Below are positions 25,339-34,143 of a DNA stretch of 40,785 bases, piece after piece. The number at the start of each line of letters is the position of its first letter. Position 1 is the stretch's first letter. The notes under the pieces were generated by a model. It was not told the origin of the DNA and made no database searches. It worked only from the letters and a program-made list of their open reading frames with translations. The DNA comes from JAGHAJ01 sp964559865 [NCBI: uncultured Synergistota bacterium]. Its GTDB lineage: Bacteria > Synergistota > JAGHAJ01. Both the position numbers and the translations under genes were made by a program. The stretch lies in contig CAZLJD010000009.1 in NCBI GenBank assembly GCA_964559865.1, forward strand, positions 1 to 40,785, read 5' to 3'.

Positions 25339-27761
25339 AAAGGTACCTCCTTATCAAACAAGCTACCTATATACTCCTCAACTCGCTTACGAGCCTTCTT
25401 CCTACTCTTCTCAAGCTTACCCAGTATCATAGATGCCCTTAATATCACCTCTTCAGGAAGACCTACAATTCTTGCAACCTCTATTCCATAGCTCCTCTGA
25501 GCCTTTCCTCTACTCACCTTCCACAAGAATACAAGCTCCTTTCCGTCTTCCCTAACCGCCATATGGTAGTTTTTAACCCCCTCCAACTTACCTTCAAGTG
25601 CAGTAAGCTCATGATAGTGAGTAGCAAATATAACTTTGGCACCAATCCTGCTATGTAAATACTCAACCATAGCCCAAGCTATACTAAGCCCATCATATGT
25701 ACTCGTTCCTCTGCCCACTTCATCCAAAATAACCAGGCTCTTTGTAGTAGCATTCCTCAGTATATTCGAAACTTCGTTCATCTCCACCATAAATGTGCTC
25801 TGTCCTCTTTCAAGCTCATCCCTCGCTCCTATACGGGTAAATACTCTATCAACCACACCTATCTTAGCGTCATCCGCCGGCACAAAACTCCCAATCTGTG
25901 CCATAAGCACTATAAGTGCAACCTGCCTAAGATAAGTAGATTTACCAGCCATATTGGGCCCCGTAAGAATAATTATCCTATGCCCATTTGCATCAAGGTA
26001 ACAATCATTCGGAACAAATTCATGTACGCCCTTAACTACTTCCAAAACGGGATGCCTTGAATTCCTGAGTACTATCTCGTCTCCATCATCTATATGAGGC
26101 TTAACATACCTATTATCTACGGCAAGCTGGGCAAGAGAAGAAAGCACATCCAGATATGCGACTATCTCTGCATCCTGCTGGATAAAAGACAGATTTTTCT
26201 TTATGGCAACAAACAACTCCGAGAGTATCCCATCAGTCATTTGCTCTATCTGTCTTTCTGCTTCAAGTATAGAGGCCTCTTTCTCTTTCAACTCAAGTGT
26301 GATAAACCTCTCACCATTAACCAAGGTCTGCTTCCTGTGATACCTGTCCGGAACAAGGTGTAGGTTGGATTTTGACACCTCTATGTAATAGCCAAATACC
26401 TTATTGTAACCAACCTTCAAAGTCTTTATCCCTGTAAGCCTTTTCTCCCTTTCCTCCAATGCCTCTAACCAATGTTTATTATCCTCAATACGCTCATAAA
26501 CCAAGTCGAGTTCCTCATTAAAACCCTCTTTGATGAATCTTTCACCATCTGTATAGTCATCCACAAGCGCATCCTCAAGAAGGGAAAGCAACTCCGGTAA
26601 CATAGCAAGCCTATCCAAACTCTCTCTTAATGTGTAAACTTCCACCTCTCCCATCAACATCTTTACATTCACAAGCAACCTCAGGAAGTTCCTGATAGAA
26701 AACAAATCTGCTACCGTTCCCCTATTGAGTCCCATCCTACTGCATGCCCTCTCAACATCCCCTACTTTTGCCAAGATTTCTCTCAGCTGATACCTCAGTC
26801 TGGCATGCTTGAAGAAAAAGTCAACCGCAGCCTGCCTCAACAATATGTCCTTACTCGTTTTCATGGGTCTGAGTATCCACTGCTTTAGCATCCTCCTGCC
26901 CATAGGTGTTAGTGTCCTGTTCATCACACGAAACAAAGAATTATCACCTTCCACAAGCCCCAAGTTGTATTGCGTAGCAGAATCGATTAACATATACTTA
27001 CTCATAGAAAACGGCCTCAAAGGTTTCAAATGCAGGACATTCGTCATTTGTGTATCTTTAAGGTAAGTGAGTAGGGCACCTGCAGCAGAGACACCAGCAG
27101 GCATATCCTTACAACCAAGTGCATCAACTGACTTCACACCAAACTGTGCAGATATTAGAGATTTTGCATACTCTAAGTCAAACCTCTCAGAAGGAACCTC
27201 AGTAATAATCACCTCGGGTAACAGACGGTTAATCAGCTCCCTCACATTACCTCTATTAGAAAGCACCAACTCTCTTGGAGATACACCCGAAAGAACCCCA
27301 CTAAAACCAACCTCATCTGTAAACTCTGCCATTTCAAACTCACCACTACTCACATTACAAAAGGCAATACCATAAACTCCACCAATATTACAAGCAGAGG
27401 CAATAAAGACAGATTCATCATTATCCTCACCTATCCATGTCCCCGGGGTAACAATTCTCACAACTTTCCTGTCTACAATCTTGCCACTTTGTGCCTCTTC
27501 CATTTGTTCGCATATCGCAACTTTATACCCTCTATTTACGAGTCTCTTTATGTATCCATCTGCAGCATGCCAAGGGACACCTGCAAGTGGAACATTATTT
27601 TCCTTGTCTCTCGTAGTAAGGACTATTCCAAGCTCCTTAGATATAGTAATTGCATCATCAAAGAAGGTCTCATAAAAATCACCCATTCTAAAGAAAAGTA
27701 TGGTATCCTTATAGTTGTTTTTTATGGAAAGGTACTGCTTTAACATAGGGGTTAATTTCAT
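25335..27761 (-). CDS. mutS: DNA mismatch repair protein MutS
   Basis: MutS binds mismatches and signals through ATP. The 808-residue protein has the mismatch-reading F29-x-E31 in RMGDFYETF, core and clamp domains, then the ABC-type ATPase with Walker A GPNMAGKST near residue 605, FMVEMNEVSNIL, and Walker B LVILDEVGRGTSTYDG. This is the full MutS1 layout, not the recombination-type MutS2. The ATG at 27761 overlaps the ruvX stop by ATGA, and mutL and miaA follow, also with 4-nt overlaps. Confidence 0.97.
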   Translation of the reverse strand: MKLTPMLKQYLSIKNNYKDTILFFRMGDFYETFFDDAITISKELGIVLTTRDKENNVPLAGVPWHAADGYIKRLVNRGYKVAICEQMEEAQSGKIVDRKVVRIVTPGTWIGEDNDESVFIASACNIGGVYGIAFCNVSSGEFEMAEFTDEVGFSGVLSGVSPRELVLSNRGNVRELINRLLPEVIITEVPSERFDLEYAKSLISAQFGVKSVDALGCKDMPAGVSAAGALLTYLKDTQMTNVLHLKPLRPFSMSKYMLIDSATQYNLGLVEGDNSLFRVMNRTLTPMGRRMLKQWILRPMKTSKDILLRQAAVDFFFKHARLRYQLREILAKVGDVERACSRMGLNRGTVADLFSIRNFLRLLVNVKMLMGEVEVYTLRESLDRLAMLPELLSLLEDALVDDYTDGERFIKEGFNEELDLVYERIEDNKHWLEALEEREKRLTGIKTLKVGYNKVFGYYIEVSKSNLHLVPDRYHRKQTLVNGERFITLELKEKEASILEAERQIEQMTDGILSELFVAIKKNLSFIQQDAEIVAYLDVLSSLAQLAVDNRYVKPHIDDGDEIVLRNSRHPVLEVVKGVHEFVPNDCYLDANGHRIIILTGPNMAGKSTYLRQVALIVLMAQIGSFVPADDAKIGVVDRVFTRIGARDELERGQSTFMVEMNEVSNILRNATTKSLVILDEVGRGTSTYDGLSIAWAMVEYLHSRIGAKVIFATHYHELTALEGKLEGVKNYHMAVREDGKELVFLWKVSRGKAQRSYGIEVARIVGLPEEVILRASMILGKLEKSRKKARKRVEEYIGSLFDKEVPL
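25346..25352 (-). promoter_or_regulatory. Shine-Dalgarno site for mutL (GTG start)
   Basis: The minus strand reads AAGGAGG, 7 nt before the GTG at 25338. It is formed by the Lys-Glu-Val codons near the end of mutS and fixes the mutL start. Confidence 0.8.
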
Positions 27762-28162
27762 GACCTAACGCTCTCCAAGTATCCCTGAAGTATGATAGAG
27801 GCCTCTACTTTATCTTTGATCTTCCTGGAATCTATTTCTCTGATGGAAGACATGTAATAAGAAGCCGCTGCAGAAGAAAACCTTTCATCCCACAAGATTA
27901 CTTCTATCCCAATCTCCCTTTCAAGTCTCTCAGCAAACTTCCTGACCAGCTTTTCCAGTCTCCCAACCTTACCATCAGTCCTGACAGGAAGGCCCACTAC
28001 TATCTTCTCAATATTCTCACTCAAGCAAATCTGCTTTATCTTCTGGATTAAATCCTGATCATTGCTCAAAGTCGAAAATGGACGGGCAAAAACACCCCTT
28101 GTATCACTGAGAGCTACCCCTACTCTCCTTTCTCCCCAATCAATACCCAACACTCTTCCCAT
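27758..28162 (-). CDS. ruvX: Holliday junction resolvase-like RuvX (YqgF)
   Basis: A 134-residue YqgF/RuvX RNase H-fold nuclease. Motif GIDWGERRVGVALSD with D8 leads, EKIVVGLPVRTDG follows, and WDERFSSAAA supplies the later acidic residues. Family members are linked to 16S rRNA 5'-end maturation and Holliday junction processing. The length is typical. It overlaps alaS by 1 nt (TAATG); alaS-ruvX is a conserved order in Clostridia and relatives. Confidence 0.94.
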   Translation of the reverse strand: MGRVLGIDWGERRVGVALSDTRGVFARPFSTLSNDQDLIQKIKQICLSENIEKIVVGLPVRTDGKVGRLEKLVRKFAERLEREIGIEVILWDERFSSAAASYYMSSIREIDSRKIKDKVEASIILQGYLESVRS

Positions 28163-30762
28163 TAATCCCCCAATAATACCTCTTCTGCTTTCCTTATTAT
28201 ATCTTTTAAGATCCTTGGGTCTTCAACACCAAGCTGTGCCATCCTCTCATTGCCTCCACCCTTCACACCATAAGTCTCAGCAAGCACTCGCACCACGGAA
28301 ACTGCGCTAAACCCTTCAGCCAAAAGCTGCTTAGACACAGATATAACTAACACACCCTTGTCCTCCAAACTACTACCAAGCACAGATACAGACTTTGGTG
28401 CCACTCTTCTAATCTCATCTGTAAGTTTACGCAAAAGTGAGACACTTACTCCTCTCCACACACCTGAAACAATCTTTACATCACCTTTTGTTTTAGCATT
28501 ATTCACCAGGGTTAACACATCTTTCTTTATCACTTCCTCCTGCAGATCCTCAACCTCTTTCTGAAGCTCCTTTATCCTTGCATAACCTTCTCTAACCTTA
28601 TCTGCAACAGCCTCAGACGAACCTACAACTGAAGATATCTCATCCAATTCATCTTCCACCTTCCACACATACTCTAAAGCCGCCCTACCAACAACTGCTT
28701 CAACTCTCCTCAAACCCGAACCTATGCTGCTACTCCTCACTATCTTAAACAAGCCGATCTCCCCTGTCCTAGAAAGGTGCGTACCCCCACAAAGCTCCAT
28801 ACTATAATCACCTATCTTTATTACTCTGACCACATCTCCGTACTTCTCCTCAAAGAATGCAAGAGCACCCTTTTGTCTCGCCTCTTCGTAAGGAAGAATA
28901 AGCTTTTGAACTTCTATATCCTCCAATATCTTCTGATTTACCTCAGATTCTATATACTTTATGTCGTCCTTGGTTAAAGGTGCAAAGTGAGTAAAATCAA
29001 ATCTCAGTCTATCAGATGCAACCAAAGAACCTGACTGCTTTACATGTTTCCCAAGCCTGTTTCTTAACGCTGCATGCAATAGGTGGGTAGCCGTATGATG
29101 TCTTGATGTTTCCATCCTTTTAAGGACATCTATCCTGAGACCCACACGCATGCCCTCCTTAACAACAGCACTTACACCTTCCTCTACAATATGAACAATC
29201 CTGTCCTTCACAGGTTCTCTTGTATCGATCACTTTGAATTCTCTTCCATCAACAGTAATAACTCCAACATCCCCAACCTGTCCACCCCTCTCAGGGTAAA
29301 AGGGTGTCCTATCAGTAACGACCTCTATTACCCCTTCACTATCAAACACGGCCAAAACCTTAGCTTCAACATCGAAAGTGTCATAACCAACAAATTCCGT
29401 CGGAGGAAGCTTTCTCCCCTTATATTCCCCACTTTCAAGGACATCTACTTTTTTCTTCAAAGAAGCACGCGCACGTTCCCTTTGTCTTCCCATCTCCACT
29501 TCAAAGCCCTCTTTGTCCACCACAAGACCTTCTTCAGCGGCTATCTCATTTGTCAACTCCACAGGAAAACCATATGTATCATACAACCTAAAGACATCTT
29601 TACCAGATATGCGTTTTTCTCCTTTAGCCTTTAAATCCTCTATAAGTGTCGTAAGTATACCCATGCCCTGATGCAAAGTATACCTGAATCGCTGCTCCTC
29701 TGTAGATATAATATCCCTTATTCTATTCACATCTTTGGCTATCTCAGGGTACTCGTCTCCCATAACATCAATAACAGAAGGTATCAGCTTTATCAGGAAT
29801 GGCTCATCGAAGCCAAGCTTTATTCCGTACCTCATAGCCCTTCGGACCAATCTTCTGAATATATATCCCCTACCCTCGTTCGAAGGCACTATACCATCTG
29901 ACGCCATGAAAACTACAGCCCTTATGTGATCCGCTATCACCTTAAATGCCTCATCAGTGGTAGCAGTACTACCATATTTTATTCCACATAAGTCGGAAGT
30001 TTGCTCTATAATAGGGAATATCAAGTCTGTTTCAAAGTCAGAGGGTTTATTCTGCAAAACAGATGCAAGTCTCTCAAGTCCCATACCTGTATCTATGTTC
30101 TTTTTTGGTAGTGGCTCCAATGTTCCATCTTCTTTCCTGTTATATTGCATAAACACCAAATTCCACAACTCCAAAAACCTATCATCATCACACCCAATTC
30201 CACATCCCTCTATCTTCTTCCCACGCTTCTCACCAAGGTCTATGATAATCTCTGAACACGGCCCACACGGGCCAATAGGTCCTACCTTCCAGAAGTTATC
30301 TTCCTCTCCTCTACGCACAATCCTATCTTCAGGTATACCTATATCGTTACGCCAGATGTCAAAAGCCTCATCGTCATCCTTATAAATGGTAATCCATAGA
30401 TCTTCCTTTGGCAAACCCAAGACTTCAGTAAGAAATTCCCAACCCCAAGCAATAGCCTCTCTCTTAAAATAATCGCCAAAGGAGAAGTTTCCCAACATCT
30501 CGAAAAAAGTGTGATGTCTTGCCGTTTTACCAACATTTTCTATATCATTAGTCCTTATACACTTCTGAGATGTAGTAGCCCTCAAAACCGGAGACTTTCT
30601 CTGACCCAAAAAATACGGCTTAAATGGAACCATACCCGCTATCGTCAGCAAGATAGTCGGATCCTCGGGAACCAAAGAGAAACTATGATACCTCTTATGT
30701 CCCTTACTCTCAAAGAAACGCAAAAAACTCTCCCTAATCTCACTGCCAGACATGTATCTCAT
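28162..30762 (-). CDS. alaS: Alanine--tRNA ligase
   Basis: AlaS charges tRNA-Ala. The 866-residue protein has the class II catalytic core from residue 5 (SEIRESFLRFFESKGH; TTSQKCIRTNDIENVG; TGMGLERLASVLQ), the editing domain with HHTATHLLHAAL and CGGTHLSRTGEIG, and a C-terminal C-Ala domain ending GGGNERMAQLGVEDP. This is the full-length form. The ATG at 30762 is chosen over the inner ATG at 30753 because GGGAGG lies 9 nt upstream of the first, and it overlaps the mtnA stop by ATGA. Confidence 0.97.
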   Translation of the reverse strand: MRYMSGSEIRESFLRFFESKGHKRYHSFSLVPEDPTILLTIAGMVPFKPYFLGQRKSPVLRATTSQKCIRTNDIENVGKTARHHTFFEMLGNFSFGDYFKREAIAWGWEFLTEVLGLPKEDLWITIYKDDDEAFDIWRNDIGIPEDRIVRRGEEDNFWKVGPIGPCGPCSEIIIDLGEKRGKKIEGCGIGCDDDRFLELWNLVFMQYNRKEDGTLEPLPKKNIDTGMGLERLASVLQNKPSDFETDLIFPIIEQTSDLCGIKYGSTATTDEAFKVIADHIRAVVFMASDGIVPSNEGRGYIFRRLVRRAMRYGIKLGFDEPFLIKLIPSVIDVMGDEYPEIAKDVNRIRDIISTEEQRFRYTLHQGMGILTTLIEDLKAKGEKRISGKDVFRLYDTYGFPVELTNEIAAEEGLVVDKEGFEVEMGRQRERARASLKKKVDVLESGEYKGRKLPPTEFVGYDTFDVEAKVLAVFDSEGVIEVVTDRTPFYPERGGQVGDVGVITVDGREFKVIDTREPVKDRIVHIVEEGVSAVVKEGMRVGLRIDVLKRMETSRHHTATHLLHAALRNRLGKHVKQSGSLVASDRLRFDFTHFAPLTKDDIKYIESEVNQKILEDIEVQKLILPYEEARQKGALAFFEEKYGDVVRVIKIGDYSMELCGGTHLSRTGEIGLFKIVRSSSIGSGLRRVEAVVGRAALEYVWKVEDELDEISSVVGSSEAVADKVREGYARIKELQKEVEDLQEEVIKKDVLTLVNNAKTKGDVKIVSGVWRGVSVSLLRKLTDEIRRVAPKSVSVLGSSLEDKGVLVISVSKQLLAEGFSAVSVVRVLAETYGVKGGGNERMAQLGVEDPRILKDIIRKAEEVLLGD

Positions 30763-31784
30763 GAGTTCAAACCTCCCTCAAATTTATACGGATACCTGAA
30801 TACCCCCTCCTCCGTAATGATAGCCGTTATATTTTCTGCAGGAGTTACATCAAAGGCAGGGTTAAAGACATCTACTTCACTTGGCGCTATCTGAACGCCT
30901 CTTATATGCGTAACTTCCTCCTTCTTCCTATACTCAATAGGTATATCCTTACCACTCTTCAGTGTAGCATCGATAGAAGACGAAGGCGCCACTACATAAA
31001 ATGGCACAGAGTGATACTTTGCAAGAACCGAGAGTGTGTATGTCCCTATCTTATTTGCAGCATCCCCATTAGATGCTATGCGGTCAGCACCCACCACTAC
31101 TGCATCAACCAACCTCTTTGACATCACATAACCCGCCATATTGTCAGTTATCAAAGTAACAGGTATGCCATCTTCTTTAAGCTCCCACGCAGTAATCCTT
31201 GCTCCCTGCAACACTGGTCTTGTCTCATCAGCAAAAACCTTTATCCGCTTGCCGTGAGAAACCGCAGCTCTAATAACCCCCAACGCCGTGCCATAGTAAG
31301 ATGTTGCCAAGGAACCTGCATTACAATGAGTAAGAACAGTAAACCCGTCCTTTAAGAGTATATGCCCATTTTCACCTATACGTCTATTCATATCTTCATC
31401 CTCTTTATCTATCTTCTCTGCTTCCTCTAAAGCAGCAACACAAATATGCTCAAAATCCGTATCTTCACTTCCATAAACAACCTTCTTCATCCTTTCAATA
31501 GCCCAAAACAAATTCACAGCCGTTGGGCGTGTCTCACTCAATACACGAAAGACTGAATCCATCTCATCTAACTTCTTGACCTCTCTAAGACCAATAACAA
31601 CACCATAGGCAGCAGCAACACCAATTGCAGGTGCCCCCCTTACTACCATTTCCTTTATGGCATACACAACATCTTCAACCCTATAACAATCAAAAAAACG
31701 AAGCTCACTCGGGAGGTACCTTTGATCCACAAGTCTAAGGTAATCCCCCTTCCACTCCAGCGTCCGAGGAACCAAAATGTACAC
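30759..31784 (-). CDS. mtnA: S-methyl-5-thioribose-1-phosphate isomerase
   Basis: MtnA converts methylthioribose-1-phosphate to methylthioribulose-1-phosphate in methionine salvage; homologues also act on ribose or deoxyribose phosphates. The 341-residue protein has VVRGAPAIGVAAAYG, catalytic C154 in LTHCNAGSLAT, DETRPVLQGARITAWE and D234 in VGADRIASNGDAANKIGT. The start is GTG at 31784 with AAGGA about 7 nt upstream, and it abuts the ttcA-like stop exactly. No other methionine salvage gene is in the window. A role for 5-deoxyribose or nucleoside phosphates is an alternative. Confidence 0.93.
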   Translation of the reverse strand: MYILVPRTLEWKGDYLRLVDQRYLPSELRFFDCYRVEDVVYAIKEMVVRGAPAIGVAAAYGVVIGLREVKKLDEMDSVFRVLSETRPTAVNLFWAIERMKKVVYGSEDTDFEHICVAALEEAEKIDKEDEDMNRRIGENGHILLKDGFTVLTHCNAGSLATSYYGTALGVIRAAVSHGKRIKVFADETRPVLQGARITAWELKEDGIPVTLITDNMAGYVMSKRLVDAVVVGADRIASNGDAANKIGTYTLSVLAKYHSVPFYVVAPSSSIDATLKSGKDIPIEYRKKEEVTHIRGVQIAPSEVDVFNPAFDVTPAENITAIITEEGVFRYPYKFEGGLNS

Positions 31785-32477
31785 CTACCTTTCCTTAAAA
31801 ATTATACCACTCCTTCGCAAAGCCCCCAAGACATTGGCATCGGCAAACTTTACTCTCTTTTCAACTTCATAAAACCACTCCTCTATCCAGCTCCTATTAT
31901 TGTCCTCAGAATACGGACAACCGTTGTCCACCAACGGAAGCCCCATCTTTCTAACATACTTTGATATAACTTTTTTCCTCACATAGGATAATGGTCTTAT
32001 AATATAGATATCTCTGTCTTCAGCCTTCACCATAGGACATGTAGTTTTAATCTCTCCCGTGTAGAGCAAAGACATAAAAAAAGAAGATATGATATCGTCT
32101 AAATGATGCCCCAGTGCTAACTTGTTGTAGCCAAATTCTTCTGCAAGACCATACAGATATGTCCTCCTATACGACGAACATATTGAACAAGGGTTCCTCC
32201 TTTGCTTCCCTCTCTCAACGACCCCAGCTATATCTGTTTCCCTAAAGTAGAACGGTATCCCTTTCTCCTCAAGGTAGCTTTCCAACTCCTTTGGATTAGT
32301 ATTACTCCATCCCATAGCAAGCATTACACCACCTAACTCATACTTCACAGGCGACTTTCTCCTCTTACGCCACAGCGCATCCATTAAGGTTATACTATCC
32401 TCCCCACCAGAAAGGGCTACTAATATCTTGTCTCCCTCCTCTATAAGGTGAGGAAAATCTTCTATCAATCTTCCCAT
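31785..32477 (-). CDS. TtcA-like tRNA thiolation PP-loop protein
   Basis: A 230-residue PP-loop ATPase related to TtcA, which makes 2-thiocytidine in tRNA. It has LSGGEDS (23-29), where TtcA usually has SGGKDS; a C97-x2-C100 pair followed by SSYRRTYLYGLAEE; LGHHLDD (122-128); and C187 in DNGCPYSEDNNR, giving the three Cys expected for a 4Fe-4S cluster. The ATG at 32477 has only a weak GGAAG 3 nt upstream. Family similarity seems to run upstream of it (positions 32478-32540, same frame, no stop), so the annotated N-terminus may be short by about 20 residues. The exact tRNA target is uncertain. Confidence 0.82.
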   Translation of the reverse strand: MGRLIEDFPHLIEEGDKILVALSGGEDSITLMDALWRKRRKSPVKYELGGVMLAMGWSNTNPKELESYLEEKGIPFYFRETDIAGVVERGKQRRNPCSICSSYRRTYLYGLAEEFGYNKLALGHHLDDIISSFFMSLLYTGEIKTTCPMVKAEDRDIYIIRPLSYVRKKVISKYVRKMGLPLVDNGCPYSEDNNRSWIEEWFYEVEKRVKFADANVLGALRRSGIIFKER

Positions 32478-32540
32478 GGGCTTCCAAAGGTTTTCGTAAA
32501 AGAAATACCCACCCCAATACCTCTTTTCTCTACTGTTCAG
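32478..32540 (-). other. Stop-free in-frame upstream extension of the ttcA-like gene
   Basis: This stretch includes the largest gap between genes in the window (32478-32529). Read in the ttcA frame it has no stop back to a TGA at 32547-32549 and encodes YFFYENLWKP just before the annotated Met. That resembles TtcA N-termini, in which a Leu-Arg-Arg-rich segment precedes the VGEAI helix. No ATG, GTG or TTG exists in it; a CTG at 32540 is the only near-cognate start. AAGGAGGAGGG lies upstream inside nusB. I see no promoter or terminator here. Confidence 0.45.
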
Positions 32541-32949
32541 AAGAAATCAGTCCCTCCTCCTTAAATATCTTCGATAGAACCCCATTTACAAAACTACGAG
32601 ATTTCTCATCTCCAAACAGCTTTGCTAACTCAACTGCCTCGTTGACAGATATGGAAACAGGGACTCTACATTCCAACAAGGTCTCATAAACAGAAAACCT
32701 TATTATGTTTCTGTCAACTACACCCATCCTCTCTACTCTCCAACCAACAGCATGCCTATTTATTATTTCATCGATTACATCCAGTTTCTCAAGAAGACCA
32801 TCTATACACTCCCTAACAAAAGAGAGGTCTATCCCTTTTAAGAACTCAGGGGGAAAAAGTTCAAGTGAGTCTTCAAATGTGCTATCCGGATGAATATCAT
32901 ACTGGAACAAGAGTTGAAGTATTACTCTTCTTGCTTTTCGCTGCGTCAT
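32530..32949 (-). CDS. nusB: Transcription antitermination factor NusB
   Basis: NusB (139 residues) binds boxA RNA with S10 in rRNA antitermination. The sequence starts TQRKARRVILQLLFQYDIH, the typical RxxAxQxLYQ-like helix, and has GWRVERMGVVDRNIIRFSVYE and VSISVNEAVELAKLFGDEKSRSFVNGVLSKI, hallmarks of the family. The ATG at 32949 follows TAGGTGA. It lies 3 nt after a small membrane protein gene and downstream of asp23, an order frequent in Clostridia. Confidence 0.95.
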   Translation of the reverse strand: MTQRKARRVILQLLFQYDIHPDSTFEDSLELFPPEFLKGIDLSFVRECIDGLLEKLDVIDEIINRHAVGWRVERMGVVDRNIIRFSVYETLLECRVPVSISVNEAVELAKLFGDEKSRSFVNGVLSKIFKEEGLISSEQ

Positions 32950-32952
32950 GCT

Positions 32953-33408
32953 TCACCTAAAAAGATGCAACCGCTTGAGTATCTCTCTCCACCCACCAAT
33001 GGATTCTGCAAATCTTCCAAGAAAGAAACCACCCAAGCCCAAACCAACAACCAAAAGCATACCCCACACACCAAATATATTCCATAATAGGGCAATTACC
33101 ACACCAACAACCAACCCCTGACTCTTCCTGCTAAGCGCACACCACCACTTAAACAACACATCTCCACTAACCCTCTTAACCTCTATCTTCAGCTCACCAA
33201 ATACACTTCCACCCACCTCGTCCCACACATGCTGGATGCACGCAGTACTGAAGGAACTCTCATCACCTACCCAGTCTACACTCACAACGACCAACCCTTC
33301 CTCAAAACTCACACTTTGGACTACACAACCAGAAGGGATACACCGATAGATTATCTGCTTTATCAATGTATCCTTTATGCTTACCCTTCCAAACTCATTA
33401 CTCAACAT
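32953..33408 (-). CDS. Hypothetical membrane protein between asp23 and nusB
   Basis: I do not recognise this 151-residue protein. Residues 1-80 look like a soluble alpha/beta domain (VVSVDWVGDESSFSTACIQHVW, with alternating Val/Glu strands). A strongly hydrophobic stretch at about 99-131 could form one long or two short helices, and it ends with a basic tail (REILKRLHLFR). It overlaps asp23 by 11 nt. In Clostridia the asp23-nusB slot often holds AmaP, the membrane anchor of Asp23, or a DUF2273 small membrane protein. A similar anchor role is an inference from position and topology only. Confidence 0.7.
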   Translation of the reverse strand: MLSNEFGRVSIKDTLIKQIIYRCIPSGCVVQSVSFEEGLVVVSVDWVGDESSFSTACIQHVWDEVGGSVFGELKIEVKRVSGDVLFKWWCALSRKSQGLVVGVVIALLWNIFGVWGMLLVVGLGLGGFFLGRFAESIGGWREILKRLHLFR

Positions 33409-33796
33409 CTTTGTCTTTACTACCTTCCTCGGGGAAATATACGGACTCTACAGATACATCTATAGATACCACTTTTAATCCCGTAAGCTTCTCGACTTCA
33501 CTCTTTACATGTTCTTGGAGTTCCCAAACAGCATCGGGTATCCTGTAACCATATTCGATCTGTATTACCAAGTCTACACGGACCTCCTTATCTTTCATAT
33601 CTATCTTGATCCCCTTAGGAGGCTGTTTCTTACTGAACTTCTGCGCAATCTCCTCAACCAAACTCCCACCTATAGGGACAATCCCTTTACACTCGGATAC
33701 CACCTTGGCCACTATAGTATAGACCACATCTTCAGAAATGTATACCTCACCCTTCACCTCATCATCCCTGTGTTCATTTATACCCTCTTCTACCAT
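33398..33796 (-). CDS. Asp23/Gls24 family envelope stress protein
   Basis: A 132-residue Asp23 protein. The pattern GEVYISEDVVYTIVAKVVSE followed by GIVPIGG and IKIDMKDKEVRVDLVIQIEYG is characteristic, ending with an amphipathic VEKLTGLKVVSIDVSVESV strand pair. Asp23 proteins gather at the membrane and are linked to cell-envelope stress in Gram-positive bacteria. The ATG at 33796 follows GGGGAGG. Its neighbours (zinc-ribbon protein upstream, membrane protein and nusB downstream) match the usual clostridial order, although this organism has an outer-membrane secretin. Confidence 0.92.
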   Translation of the reverse strand: MVEEGINEHRDDEVKGEVYISEDVVYTIVAKVVSECKGIVPIGGSLVEEIAQKFSKKQPPKGIKIDMKDKEVRVDLVIQIEYGYRIPDAVWELQEHVKSEVEKLTGLKVVSIDVSVESVYFPEEGSKDKDVE

Positions 33797-33810
33797 GGCT
33801 TAACCTCCCC

Positions 33811-34137
33811 TTACAACCTGATAATATTTACTCCTCCACAGTTAGGACATATAACTTCATTGCCATCTTGATAATCATCTGCAGCAACAAAGAACTCCTC
33901 ACCACAGTGTACACACTTCATACTCATGAACTCTGTATCTGTCCTATAGCTATCCTCTATCTCGGAAAGATCCTCATCTATCACAGAGATCTGATCAGAA
34001 AGCTCATCAAGAACTACATCCACCTTTCGCAGCACAGACAATATTCCACTCAACACTGCTTTGATACTCCCATCTTCTATCTTTTCCATTTCCTTCTGAA
34101 GCTTTTCCACATCCACCCTTATATCTTCCAATGCCAT
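33811..34137 (-). CDS. Small zinc-ribbon protein (CD1247-like)
   Basis: A 108-residue protein with a charged helical N-terminal part (residues 1-62, likely coiled coil, ending DEDLSEIEDSY) and a C-terminal zinc ribbon, C75-x2-C78 and C97-x2-C100. This layout matches the CD1247-type proteins found near asp23 in Clostridia; their function is unknown. The ATG at 34137 has AAGGAG and GGGGG tracts upstream. It lies 6 nt from pepP and 14 nt from asp23. Confidence 0.82.
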   Translation of the reverse strand: MALEDIRVDVEKLQKEMEKIEDGSIKAVLSGILSVLRKVDVVLDELSDQISVIDEDLSEIEDSYRTDTEFMSMKCVHCGEEFFVAADDYQDGNEVICPNCGGVNIIRL

Positions 34138-34143
34138 TACCCC

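Noticed and set aside
32478-32529. Promoter or terminator in the 52-nt gap between nusB and the ttcA-like gene
   Set aside because: I see no convincing -35/-10 pair and no stable hairpin followed by T-run; the stretch reads better as coding extension of ttcA.
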